Virus record (IMG/VR): IMGVR_UViG_3300031391_000282
Coordinates: 1 to 28,903 of that record
Strand: one strand, 5' to 3'
From: a virus
DNA length: 28,903 nucleotides
The notes under the pieces were generated by a model that was not told the DNA's origin, did not search any database, and saw nothing but the letters and a program-made list of their open reading frames with translations. The position numbers and the translations under genes were made by a program. Every line of letters starts with the position of its first letter. The stretch's first letter is position 1. Shown piece by piece: positions 8,035 through 12,626 of the stretch.

Positions 8035-8315
8035 GCCGCCACCGCCTGCACGGGCGCGTCGCCCAGCAAATATCCCGGCGCAGTCTCGGGGTGCATCCGC
8101 AACGCGATCGCAACAAACGCGCCCCGCGGGCCAGAACCATCCCACCAGCGCCGCGCGGCACGCTCGGTGACACCAAACGCCAGCGCCGCATCCGTGATCG
8201 AGGCGAAATGCGCGCGCAGGTAGGCCTGCCACTGCACCCCGAAATCCCGCAGCACGCGGTACGGTTCCAGCTTGACCACCTGTCCGGACAATTGTTCAGG
8301 TGACAGCGGAGCCAT
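8031..8315 (-). CDS. Small HTH DNA-binding protein
   Basis: A 94-residue protein with a probable helix-turn-helix at about 36-60: FASITDAALAFGVTERAARR then WWDGSGPRG. This 'conserved helix - turn - recognition helix - Trp' pattern resembles small phage HTH regulators that read DNA through an AARRW-type recognition helix. The ATG at 8315 is the only suitable start near the conserved part; no strong Shine-Dalgarno is seen. It lies in the early operon downstream of cro and could be a second early regulator (a CII-like slot). Binding target unknown. Confidence 0.6.
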   Translation of the reverse strand: MAPLSPEQLSGQVVKLEPYRVLRDFGVQWQAYLRAHFASITDAALAFGVTERAARRWWDGSGPRGAFVAIALRMHPETAPGYLLGDAPVQAVAA

Positions 8316-8353
8316 GCGTGGGGCAGAGTGGGGGAAGATGAAAACCTGCGCGG

Positions 8354-8431
8354 TCACAACACCGCCCCCGAGATCGCCCAGGCGAACGCCAGCAAGAACA
8401 GAAAGCCGAAACACAATGCCAGATACCCCAT
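8354..8431 (-). CDS. Putative 25-residue membrane peptide
   Basis: A short frame encoding an almost entirely hydrophobic peptide (begins MGYLALCFGFLFLLAFAWA), long enough for one membrane span. It lies in the early operon, 38 bases before the HTH gene at 8315. Support is composition only; no clear Shine-Dalgarno. It could be chance. Confidence 0.3.
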   Translation of the reverse strand: MGYLALCFGFLFLLAFAWAISGAVL

Positions 8432-8493
8432 CACGCCGCCCGGTCCTTGTTGCAAGCCGGGAGAGCCCCAAGACTAACCAGAGCAGCACTTCG

Positions 8494-8859
8494 ATGGAAC
8501 GAAATCCGGAAAGAACCGGCACGGTCACGCGCCAAAGCACCTGCCCAAGCTGCAATGGCACAGTCTCGCCGAAGGCCTATGATTGCCCCAACTGCGGCCA
8601 TCCGATCCGAAAACCCAAACGCGGCATTTTTGGCAAACTGATCAAGCTGCTGTTTATTGCCTTCAACCTGCTTATGCTCCTGTGGGTGCTCACGTCGCTG
8701 GGTGCAATCGCGGACCTCGCAGGGACCGCAACAAGTGACGCTGAAATGATCGGCGCCGCTATTGGAACGACGCTCGGTTTTGGCCTGATCGGCAGCATCT
8801 GGGTGATCGGCGATGTCATTCTGGGTCTGCTGGTCCTGCTGACCCGCCCCAAGAAATAA
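8494..8859 (+). CDS. Zinc-ribbon two-span membrane protein (probable moron)
   Basis: A 121-residue protein with an N-terminal zinc ribbon (CPSC at 17-20, CPNC at 31-34), a basic linker (RKPKRG) and two hydrophobic segments (about 46-68 and 92-115), ending in LLTRPKK. Small zinc-ribbon membrane proteins with this exact layout are common in bacteria and prophages; their function is not known. It is the only plus-strand gene inside the leftward early operon, lying between cro and the HTH gene, which is the arrangement of a phage moron with independent expression. The ATG at 8494 places the ribbon close to the N-terminus as in relatives; upstream in-frame ATGs (for example 8416) are possible. No clear promoter was found. 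Confidence 0.75.
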   Translation: MERNPERTGTVTRQSTCPSCNGTVSPKAYDCPNCGHPIRKPKRGIFGKLIKLLFIAFNLLMLLWVLTSLGAIADLAGTATSDAEMIGAAIGTTLGFGLIGSIWVIGDVILGLLVLLTRPKK

Positions 8860-8868
8860 CGACGCGAC

Positions 8869-8900
8869 GCGGCATGAGGTGTCTGAATACTTCATGCCGC
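8869..8900. terminator. Hairpin between convergent genes
   Basis: A perfect 9-bp stem (GCGGCATGA at 8869-8877, TCATGCCGC at 8892-8900) with a 14-nt loop, just past the zinc-ribbon gene stop and overlapping the last codons of the convergent cro-like gene. It may limit read-through on either strand, but lacks a T-run. Confidence 0.3.
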
Positions 8901-9134
8901 TCGATCCCGCGTTGCGTGCATGCGGACCATCTGTTCGGCAGTAATGTCAAAGCCACGCGCTTTTGCAGCAGCCAAAACATGGAAATGATATTTTGCTGGG
9001 ATCGAAGAACTCTCTGACCACTTGTTGACTTGGTGGATCGTTACAGAATTGCCTACAGTATCCATGTCCGACACAAGATCAGAGCGCTTGGGCCAAAGTG
9101 CGATCATTTCGCGGATATCAGAAACATCTATCAT
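8892..9134 (-). CDS. Cro-like early repressor
   Basis: An 80-residue DNA-binding protein. The pattern IREMIALWPKRSDLVSDMDT, then VTIHQVNKWSESSSIPAKY, followed by a helical tail, matches the small Cro/YdaS-type HTH proteins in which a short sensor helix is followed by a VNKW recognition helix and a 'SIP' turn. It is transcribed divergently from the repressor at 9241 with operators between, as in lambda-like switches, and is first in the early leftward operon. A -10 element (TTTACA) ends only 8 bases before the start codon and no Shine-Dalgarno exists, so the mRNA is probably leaderless. It likely shuts off repressor synthesis in lytic growth. Confidence 0.75.
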   Translation of the reverse strand: MIDVSDIREMIALWPKRSDLVSDMDTVGNSVTIHQVNKWSESSSIPAKYHFHVLAAAKARGFDITAEQMVRMHATRDRAA

Positions 9135-9142
9135 AGCGGCAA

Positions 9143-9171
9143 TGTAAATCGACGTTTCATCGATCCGTCAA
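9143..9171 (-). promoter_or_regulatory. Promoter of the cro/early operon
   Basis: On the minus strand, TTGACG (9171-9166) is a -35 element and TTTACA (9148-9143) a -10 element, with a 17-base spacer. The spacer is almost exactly the operator at 9148-9164. The predicted start of transcription falls at about the ATG of cro. Confidence 0.6.
9148..9164 (+). promoter_or_regulatory. Operator O1
   Basis: ATCGACGTTTCATCGAT, an imperfect palindrome with ATCGA/TCGAT arms. It occupies the spacer of the cro promoter, so a bound repressor would block it. It shares the 17-bp consensus with sites at 9189, 9659 and 9690. Confidence 0.7.
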
Positions 9172-9173
9172 TA

Positions 9174-9190
9174 GCTGATGAAACTTCGAT
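9174..9190 (-). promoter_or_regulatory. Degenerate operator
   Basis: Read on the minus strand, ATCGAAGTTTCATCAGC matches 13 of 17 positions of the operator consensus. It lies between O1 and O2 and overlaps O2 by two bases; it would make a three-site switch as in lambda. Confidence 0.4.
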
Positions 9191-9205
9191 AGACGTTTTT
9201 TCGAT
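9189..9205 (+). promoter_or_regulatory. Operator O2
   Basis: ATAGACGTTTTTTCGAT, the operator consensus with two or three changes. It is 36 bases upstream of the repressor start codon, so it may mediate autoregulation of the repressor. Confidence 0.6.
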
Positions 9206-9240
9206 TTTTCTGTTCAAGAGTAAGAAAAACGAGGACCCAC

Positions 9241-9525
9241 ATGGAACGGACCAGCCCTTTTCACCCAGAAGCCGTCGGGCAACGCCTAGAGGCGCTACGA
9301 CTGCATCATGCGCTGAATCAGTCCGAGTTCTCAAAATCCGTAAATATTGACCAAACGAGCTACGGTCGGATCGAAAAAGGCCTCAAGCCCCTCAAAGCAG
9401 ATATGGCTTTTCGCATTGCGGAGCGCTGGGGTGTCAGTATGGACTACCTCTACCGTGGTCGCTTGACTGAACTGCCGCCAGCTCTGGCAGACAAGTTCAT
9501 CATGAACCTCACAAAAGCCGACTGA
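9241..9525 (+). CDS. XRE-family phage repressor (CI-like)
   Basis: A 94-residue HTH_3/XRE protein. Residues about 14-66 form the five-helix domain: VGQRLEALRLHHALNQSEFS, then IDQTSYGRIEKG as recognition helix and following turn, then a helix before WGVSMDYLY. There is no C-terminal peptidase or dimerisation domain of the LexA/CI type, so RecA-dependent self-cleavage is not expected; induction must work differently, perhaps through an antirepressor or Cro. ATG start with an AGGA-type site 6-7 bases upstream. It is divergent from the cro-like gene, and four matching 17-bp operators flank it. This pairing makes it the most likely lysogenic repressor. Confidence 0.85.
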   Translation: MERTSPFHPEAVGQRLEALRLHHALNQSEFSKSVNIDQTSYGRIEKGLKPLKADMAFRIAERWGVSMDYLYRGRLTELPPALADKFIMNLTKAD

Positions 9526-9658
9526 TAAAGCGAATCAATCGACTTTCCTGTAAGCTTTGCGATCGCAAACAGCACACGCTCCTCGACATCATACCGCATC
9601 TGTTCACCCTAAGTTCTGATATTTAATTTCTTAGACCACAACCCTGACTATCAATACA

Positions 9659-9675
9659 ATCGACATTTCTTCGAT
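9659..9675 (+). promoter_or_regulatory. Operator O3
   Basis: ATCGACATTTCTTCGAT, one base different from O4. It lies just upstream of the -35 element of the rightward operon, 31 bases centre-to-centre from O4 (about three helical turns), a spacing that would allow cooperative binding on one face. Confidence 0.7.
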
Positions 9676-9683
9676 CTTATTTA

Positions 9684-9714
9684 TTGACAATCGACGTTTC
9701 TTCGATAGTTGTAT
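9684..9714 (+). promoter_or_regulatory. Promoter of the rightward (int) operon
   Basis: A consensus -35 (TTGACA, 9684-9689) followed by operator O4 in the spacer and a weak -10-like TTGTAT at 9709-9714 (19-base spacing) or overlapping hexamers closer in. Its arrangement copies the cro promoter, where the operator also fills the spacer. The -10 is imperfect. Confidence 0.5.
9690..9706 (+). promoter_or_regulatory. Operator O4
   Basis: ATCGACGTTTCTTCGAT, the best match to the operator consensus. It begins directly after the TTGACA -35 box, so repressor binding would silence the whole operon from 9738 to the integrase. Confidence 0.75.
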
Positions 9715-9737
9715 CTCCATCAACATGGAGAACGTCA

Positions 9738-10079
9738 ATGCAAATCAACTCATCCCCCGAACAGACCGCCCTCGAAATTCTGCGCGACCCTAATGCCTGC
9801 GCCGCTGACGCCATCCGGCAAGCCGCCGCATGGGTCACGCTAAAGCAAGCGCGCGGCCAGACCGTCGTCATTGAGCACATCGCCCTGCGCCTGCTCGAAG
9901 AGCGCGGCATCCCTGCCAACATGAGCACCCTCGCCGCGACCGAGCGCAAAATTCACCACACCGTAGAGGACGCAAACCGCCACAGCCCCGACCAGATGGC
10001 CCGCATCCGCGCCGCCGCACGCACCACCCTCCCCTGCCACGCCCACAGCTCCGGCCCCTACGGCGGAGACGCGGCATGA
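9738..10079 (+). CDS. Small phage protein, first gene of the rightward operon
   Basis: A 113-residue protein of unknown function, alpha-helical and Ala-rich. The middle (VTLKQARGQTVVIEHIALRLLEERG) is amphipathic; it shows no membrane segment. The C-terminal 40 residues (DQMARIRAAARTT ... GPYGGDAA) are homologous to the C-terminus of the protein at 11468-11881, and the last part is shared at DNA level through the 208-bp repeat. ATG with GGAGAA about 7 bases upstream. It is immediately downstream of a repressor-controlled promoter, the slot used for early regulators in other phages, but no DNA-binding motif is evident. Its stop overlaps the next tiny frame as ATGA. Confidence 0.7.
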   Translation: MQINSSPEQTALEILRDPNACAADAIRQAAAWVTLKQARGQTVVIEHIALRLLEERGIPANMSTLAATERKIHHTVEDANRHSPDQMARIRAAARTTLPCHAHSSGPYGGDAA

Positions 10080-10259
10080 GCATTTACGCAGCACCGACAG
10101 CGCTCGCATCCGAAAGGAAACTGAGATGAGACAATTTGCCGATATGTTCAAATACCGTTGCAACCCGCCGCCCGCACGCACCACGCAGGTCGAGGTCCGC
10201 TTGCTCTGTTCAGATGCCACGGTGAAAACGCTGACGGTACACATTCCCGAGACAACACC
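10052..10259 (+). repeat. 208-bp direct repeat, copy 1
   Basis: 205 of 208 bases are identical to 11854-12061 (offset 1802). It covers the end of one gene (GPYGGDAA), a 17-codon frame and the first 44 codons of a small gene. The copies flank the cytosine methyltransferase and one chimeric gene. Weaker homology extends about 90 bases upstream of both copies. Confidence 0.95.
10076..10129 (+). CDS. 17-residue coupled peptide, copy 1
   Basis: MSIYAAPTALASERKLR. Its ATG overlaps the upstream stop (ATGA) and its TGA overlaps the next ATG (ATGA), so it forms a translational bridge between two genes. The Shine-Dalgarno of the next gene (AAAGGA) lies inside it. It is identical in both copies of the repeat. 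It may act only as a coupling element. Confidence 0.35.
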   Translation: MSIYAAPTALASERKLR

Positions 10260-10299
10260 GGCCCGCGCGCCAGCAGCTCCATGTGCAAGGCGATGCTGA
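10126..10299 (+). CDS. Small phage protein, copy 1
   Basis: A 57-residue protein. The first 44 residues (MRQFADMFKYRCNPPPAR, then a beta-strand-rich part VEVRLLCSDATVKTLTVHI) are shared with the copy at 11928, apart from two residues. After the end of the repeat at 10259 the two copies differ completely: this one continues 13 residues (ARAPAAPCARRC). The good Shine-Dalgarno (AAAGGAAACTGAG before ATG) and duplication argue that it is expressed. Function unknown. At least one copy must have lost its original C-terminus through recombination at the repeat boundary. Confidence 0.5.
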   Translation: MRQFADMFKYRCNPPPARTTQVEVRLLCSDATVKTLTVHIPETTPARAPAAPCARRC

Positions 10300-10349
10300 C
10301 GCGCGGGCTGGTGACAATCGAGCGCCTGCGGATCCGAGGGGTGCTGTGA
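10260..10349 (+). pseudogene. Possible gene remnant at the repeat junction
   Basis: Immediately after the repeat boundary, one frame reads SSSMCKAMLTRGLVTIERL and stops at 10349 (TGA), directly before ATGG at 10350. The pattern looks like the last helix and wing of a winged-HTH regulator missing its beginning. It is too short to be sure. If real, it marks where the repeat truncated an older gene. Confidence 0.25.
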
Positions 10350-10354
10350 ATGGC

Positions 10355-11455
10355 ATGGTGTCACGTCCCCGGCACGGATTGTCCCTCTGCGCAGGCGGCG
10401 GAGGCCTTGATCTGGGCCTCATGCTCGCCGAGCCCGGCTATCACACCCGCGCATTTGTCGAATGGGATGACTGGCCCCGAACTGTGCTCATCGCCGCCCA
10501 GCGCGCAGGGTATTTCGCCCCGGCACCGATCTGGGATGATCTGCGCAGCTTCGATGCCCGGCCCTTCCGCGGTGCCTTCGACATCGTCCTCGCCGGATAT
10601 CCCTGCCAGCCCTTCAGCGGCGCCGGAAAGCGCGCCGGTGCCGACGATCCCCGCCACCTCTGGCCCGAGGTCGCCCGCGTCATCCGGGAATGTACCCCCG
10701 AGTGGGTCTTCCTCGAAAACGTCTCCGGACACGTCAGCCTCGGCCTTGAGACCGTGCTGCGAGAGCTTTGGAGCATGGGCTACACGCCTGCGGCGGGCCT
10801 GTTCAGCGCGGCAGAAGTCGGCGCGCCGCACCAGCGGCTCCGGATATTCATCCTGGCTCACACCGATGAGCCTGCATCCCGGCACCCCACCCCTGCCAGC
10901 ACAGGCGGCCCAATGGCAAGCGCCGGTGGCGGACGATCAGGTCGACCGGCTGCGCGGCAAGATCAACAGCCGGGGCGAGCCCAAGCTGAGTGCACAGGCG
11001 ATCCGGTGGCCGACACCGGCGGCGCAGAACTGGAAGGGCAGCAGCCCGGCCAGCATCATCCGCGCCGATGGCAAGAGCCGGATGAATATCCTGCATTACC
11101 GGGCGGAGCAGGGCTTCACCCACCCGGACCCGGTGATCGGGATGCATGGGCGGCAATCCTCGCCGCACGCCCCGATCTCGCGCCCGCTCTGGGCCTATCT
11201 GATTGCCTCGCATGGGCGGGTCGTCTCGCGGCGCATCCTGAAAGCCCGGGCACGGCGGCGGCTGAACCCACTCTTCGTCGGATGGCTGATGGGCTGGCCC
11301 ATCGAGCACGCGCTCTGCGCCTGCTCGGCAACGGAGTTCACCCACTGGCAGCAGCGCATGCGTGGCGCACTCTCGCAGCTGCCCATGGCCTCAGGCCCGT
11401 GGATCTGGCGACCGAGCCAGGAGCAGGAGGGCCCCGCGCAGATGAACCTCTTTGA
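10355..11455 (+). CDS. C5-cytosine DNA methyltransferase (frame A)
   Basis: A 366-residue Dcm-type enzyme. Motif I is LSLCAGGGGLDLGL (9-22), motif IV the catalytic GYPCQPFSGAGKR (Cys84), motif VI ENV (121-123) and motif VIII QRLRIFILA (160-168). A variable region with VADTGGAELEGQ follows. The C-terminus has GDRDAWAAILAARPDLAPAL, then RRMADGLAHRARALRLLGNG (motifs IX-X). The enzyme would methylate cytosine C5, probably for anti-restriction. From about 10866 the same DNA also encodes a second recognisable methyltransferase C-terminus in the +1 frame. The start is unsure: GAGGGG (10336-10341) is 4 bases from GTG 10346 and 13 from ATG 10355, but 8 from an ATG (10350) in the other frame. Confidence 0.85.
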   Translation: MVSRPRHGLSLCAGGGGLDLGLMLAEPGYHTRAFVEWDDWPRTVLIAAQRAGYFAPAPIWDDLRSFDARPFRGAFDIVLAGYPCQPFSGAGKRAGADDPRHLWPEVARVIRECTPEWVFLENVSGHVSLGLETVLRELWSMGYTPAAGLFSAAEVGAPHQRLRIFILAHTDEPASRHPTPASTGGPMASAGGGRSGRPAARQDQQPGRAQAECTGDPVADTGGAELEGQQPGQHHPRRWQEPDEYPALPGGAGLHPPGPGDRDAWAAILAARPDLAPALGLSDCLAWAGRLAAHPESPGTAAAEPTLRRMADGLAHRARALRLLGNGVHPLAAAHAWRTLAAAHGLRPVDLATEPGAGGPRADEPL

Positions 11456-11471
11456 AGGATTGCAGCCATGA
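10866..11471 (+). CDS. Overlapping frame B: second methyltransferase-type C-terminal domain
   Basis: 201 codons in the +1 frame relative to the methyltransferase. It has repeated W-x-x-P units (WLTPM at the start, WQAPVADDQ, WPTPAAQNWKGSS), then ADGKSRMNILHYRAEQ and LNPLFVGWLMGWPI, CSATEFTHWQQRMRGALSQL and a final QMNLFEGLQP. These are the hallmarks I recall from the C-terminal half of many phage 'DNA cytosine methyltransferases'. Its stop overlaps the start of the next gene as ATGA (11468-11471). The frame stays open upstream to 10350, but the upstream part looks like a shadow of frame A. Either it is a separate overprinted gene starting near ATG 10866, or it is reached by a +1 frameshift from frame A, giving two isoforms. 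No clear Shine-Dalgarno or slippery site was found. Confidence 0.55.
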   Translation: MSLHPGTPPLPAQAAQWQAPVADDQVDRLRGKINSRGEPKLSAQAIRWPTPAAQNWKGSSPASIIRADGKSRMNILHYRAEQGFTHPDPVIGMHGRQSSPHAPISRPLWAYLIASHGRVVSRRILKARARRRLNPLFVGWLMGWPIEHALCACSATEFTHWQQRMRGALSQLPMASGPWIWRPSQEQEGPAQMNLFEGLQP

Positions 11472-11881
11472 GCATGCAGGGACGGATCAGCCGCGCCTAT
11501 GGCAAAAAGGTAAAACGCGCGCTGGGCGTGCAAGCGCTGCTGGAATGGACGTTCCGGGTGGAAAAGGCACAGCTTGAACTGCCACCGCCGAAGGATGTGG
11601 TCGAGGAAGGCTATGGGTTTGGTCTGGAGTACGTCTTGATGCAGCGTGCCGCGCTGGGCTGCAAAGTGGATGGTGGCCAGCACAAGATGGGAAGTTACAC
11701 CCATGCAGATGCCGAGGTCATCGCCGCCATCGTCGCCACCGCGCGCTGGCAGATCGAGCACGCTCTGGGTGAGGCCCACCCGCACGGCCCGGCCCAAATG
11801 GCCCGCGTCCGCACCGCCACCCGCACCATCGCACAGGCCAAAGGCTATCCTCACGGCCCCTACGGCGGAGACGCGGCATGA
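11468..11881 (+). CDS. Chimeric small phage protein
   Basis: A 137-residue protein whose two halves have different relatives in this window. Residues 1-95 (GVQALLEWTF ... ALGCKVDGG ... DAEVIAAIVAT) match the N-terminal half of the protein at 762-1427. From about residue 97 (AQMARVRTATRT ... GPYGGDAA) it matches the C-terminus of the protein at 9738-10079, the last 9 codons lying in the 208-bp repeat. It lacks the CPVTYT...PW C-terminal half of its longer paralog. It looks like a recombination product formed together with the duplication. Strong Shine-Dalgarno (GAAGGA, 7 bases upstream). Function unknown. Confidence 0.75.
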   Translation: MSMQGRISRAYGKKVKRALGVQALLEWTFRVEKAQLELPPPKDVVEEGYGFGLEYVLMQRAALGCKVDGGQHKMGSYTHADAEVIAAIVATARWQIEHALGEAHPHGPAQMARVRTATRTIAQAKGYPHGPYGGDAA

Positions 11882-12061
11882 GCATTTACGCAGCACCGAC
11901 AGCGCTCGCATCCGAAAGGAAACTGAGATGAGACAATTTGCCGATATGTTCAAATACCGCCGCAACCCGCCGCCCGCACGCACCACGCAGGTCGAGGTCC
12001 GCTTGCTCTGTTCAGATGCCAAGGTGAAAACGCTGACGGTACACATTCCCGAGACAACACC
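11854..12061 (+). repeat. 208-bp direct repeat, copy 2
   Basis: 205 of 208 bases identical to 10052-10259. The three differences are a two-base change in codon 12 (Cys to Arg) and a one-base change (Thr to Lys) in the small gene inside the repeat. Downstream sequences of the two copies are unrelated. Confidence 0.95.
11878..11931 (+). CDS. 17-residue coupled peptide, copy 2
   Basis: Identical in DNA and protein to the frame at 10076-10129, again with ATGA overlaps at both ends, here linking the chimeric gene to the small gene at 11928. Confidence 0.35.
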   Translation: MSIYAAPTALASERKLR

Positions 12062-12137
12062 CGCAACATTTGGAGCGCGAAATGCAGACACCATCAAACA
12101 TCCCCGGCGCATCGGCGGCCCTCATCGCTGCCCTTGA
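11928..12137 (+). CDS. Small phage protein, copy 2
   Basis: A 69-residue frame sharing its first 44 residues with 10126-10299 (Cys12 to Arg, Thr33 to Lys). After the repeat it continues 25 residues (TFGARNADTIKHPRRIGG...) while overlapping the next gene by 56 bases in another frame, so that tail is probably not an evolved sequence. The same AAAGGA ribosome-binding site is present. Confidence 0.45.
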   Translation: MRQFADMFKYRRNPPPARTTQVEVRLLCSDAKVKTLTVHIPETTPATFGARNADTIKHPRRIGGPHRCP

Positions 12138-12372
12138 TGCGCGCGATAGATTTCTGGCGAACAACCGCGACACCGAGGCGCGCGATATGATGAGCCGCGC
12201 ATTCCTCAAGGTTCCAGCCCATGAGGCCCGCGCCTGCGCTGTGGCTATTATCAAGAGTGACACGGCAGACTCCGCCGAGTGTCTGGCGTTCACCCTTTGC
12301 ATTGATACCATCGCCACCCTTGAGGGCGCGCGCCGTGATGATGTGCTGGCATCTCTTGAGGCGGCGGCATGA
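12082..12372 (+). CDS. Small helical phage protein of unknown function
   Basis: A 96-residue, alpha-helical, Ala-rich protein beginning MQTPSNIPGASAALIAALDA, with two conserved-looking Cys (ARACAVAII, LAFTLCIDTI). No known domain. The ATG at 12082 has GGAG six bases upstream; a TTG at 12070 is an alternative. The stop overlaps the next start as ATGA. It is part of the operon leading to excisionase and integrase. Confidence 0.65.
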   Translation: MQTPSNIPGASAALIAALDARDRFLANNRDTEARDMMSRAFLKVPAHEARACAVAIIKSDTADSAECLAFTLCIDTIATLEGARRDDVLASLEAAA

Positions 12373-12626
12373 GCGCGCCCATGACCGCCGGGCGCCACAC
12401 CGGCCTCACCAGCGTGGCGCACCTTGATTTGCCGCGTGAACTGGCGCAAGAATGGGCGCGCGGTTTGGTGCAGGCTGCCAACGTCCACAAGCAAAGCTTG
12501 CACTGGGATTTCCCCGATTACATCCGCGAGCGCATCGAGCAACTGCGCGGCAAGGATCTGGTCTGCTGGTGCGCGCTGAATAATCCCTGCCATGCCGATG
12601 TGCTGCTGGAACTGGCGAACCAATGA
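12369..12626 (+). CDS. DUF4326-like protein, apparently missing its N-terminal half
   Basis: An 85-residue protein ending with RIEQLRGKDLVCWCALNNPC and then HADVLLELAN. The 'LRGKDL-CWC-PCHADVL' pattern is the C-terminal signature of DUF4326, a phage/bacterial family of unknown function whose two clustered cysteines and His suggest metal binding. The usual N-terminal part with the 'VGRP-GNPF' type motif is not present; the first 30 residues here are unrelated. Coupled on both sides by ATGA. Either a short variant or a decayed family member still translated for coupling. Confidence 0.75.
   Translation: MSAPMTAGRHTGLTSVAHLDLPRELAQEWARGLVQAANVHKQSLHWDFPDYIRERIEQLRGKDLVCWCALNNPCHADVLLELANQ

Noticed and set aside
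8431-8895. A 154-codon minus-strand frame linked by ATGA to cro and by TGATG to the 25-residue peptide frame
   Set aside because: It is antisense to the zinc-ribbon membrane protein, whose motifs are convincing. Its own sequence shows no domain, and ATGA overlaps arise by chance about one time in four at a TGA stop.
9556-9569. Perfect 14-bp palindrome TTTGCGATCGCAAA after the repressor gene
   Set aside because: Single occurrence, not followed by a T-run and not matching the operators; may be a protein site but there is no support.
9450-9599. A 49-codon minus-strand frame (MRYDVEERVLFAIAKLTGKS...) resembling the start of an acyl carrier protein
   Set aside because: It overlaps the end of the repressor gene, lacks the serine attachment motif and has no convincing ribosome-binding site; resemblance is probably chance.
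10840-10870. A simple sequencing frameshift in the methyltransferase as the explanation for frame B
   Set aside because: Not excluded, but frame A itself continues to a complete, well-matched motif X, so a single indel would not explain why both frames end in recognisable C-termini.
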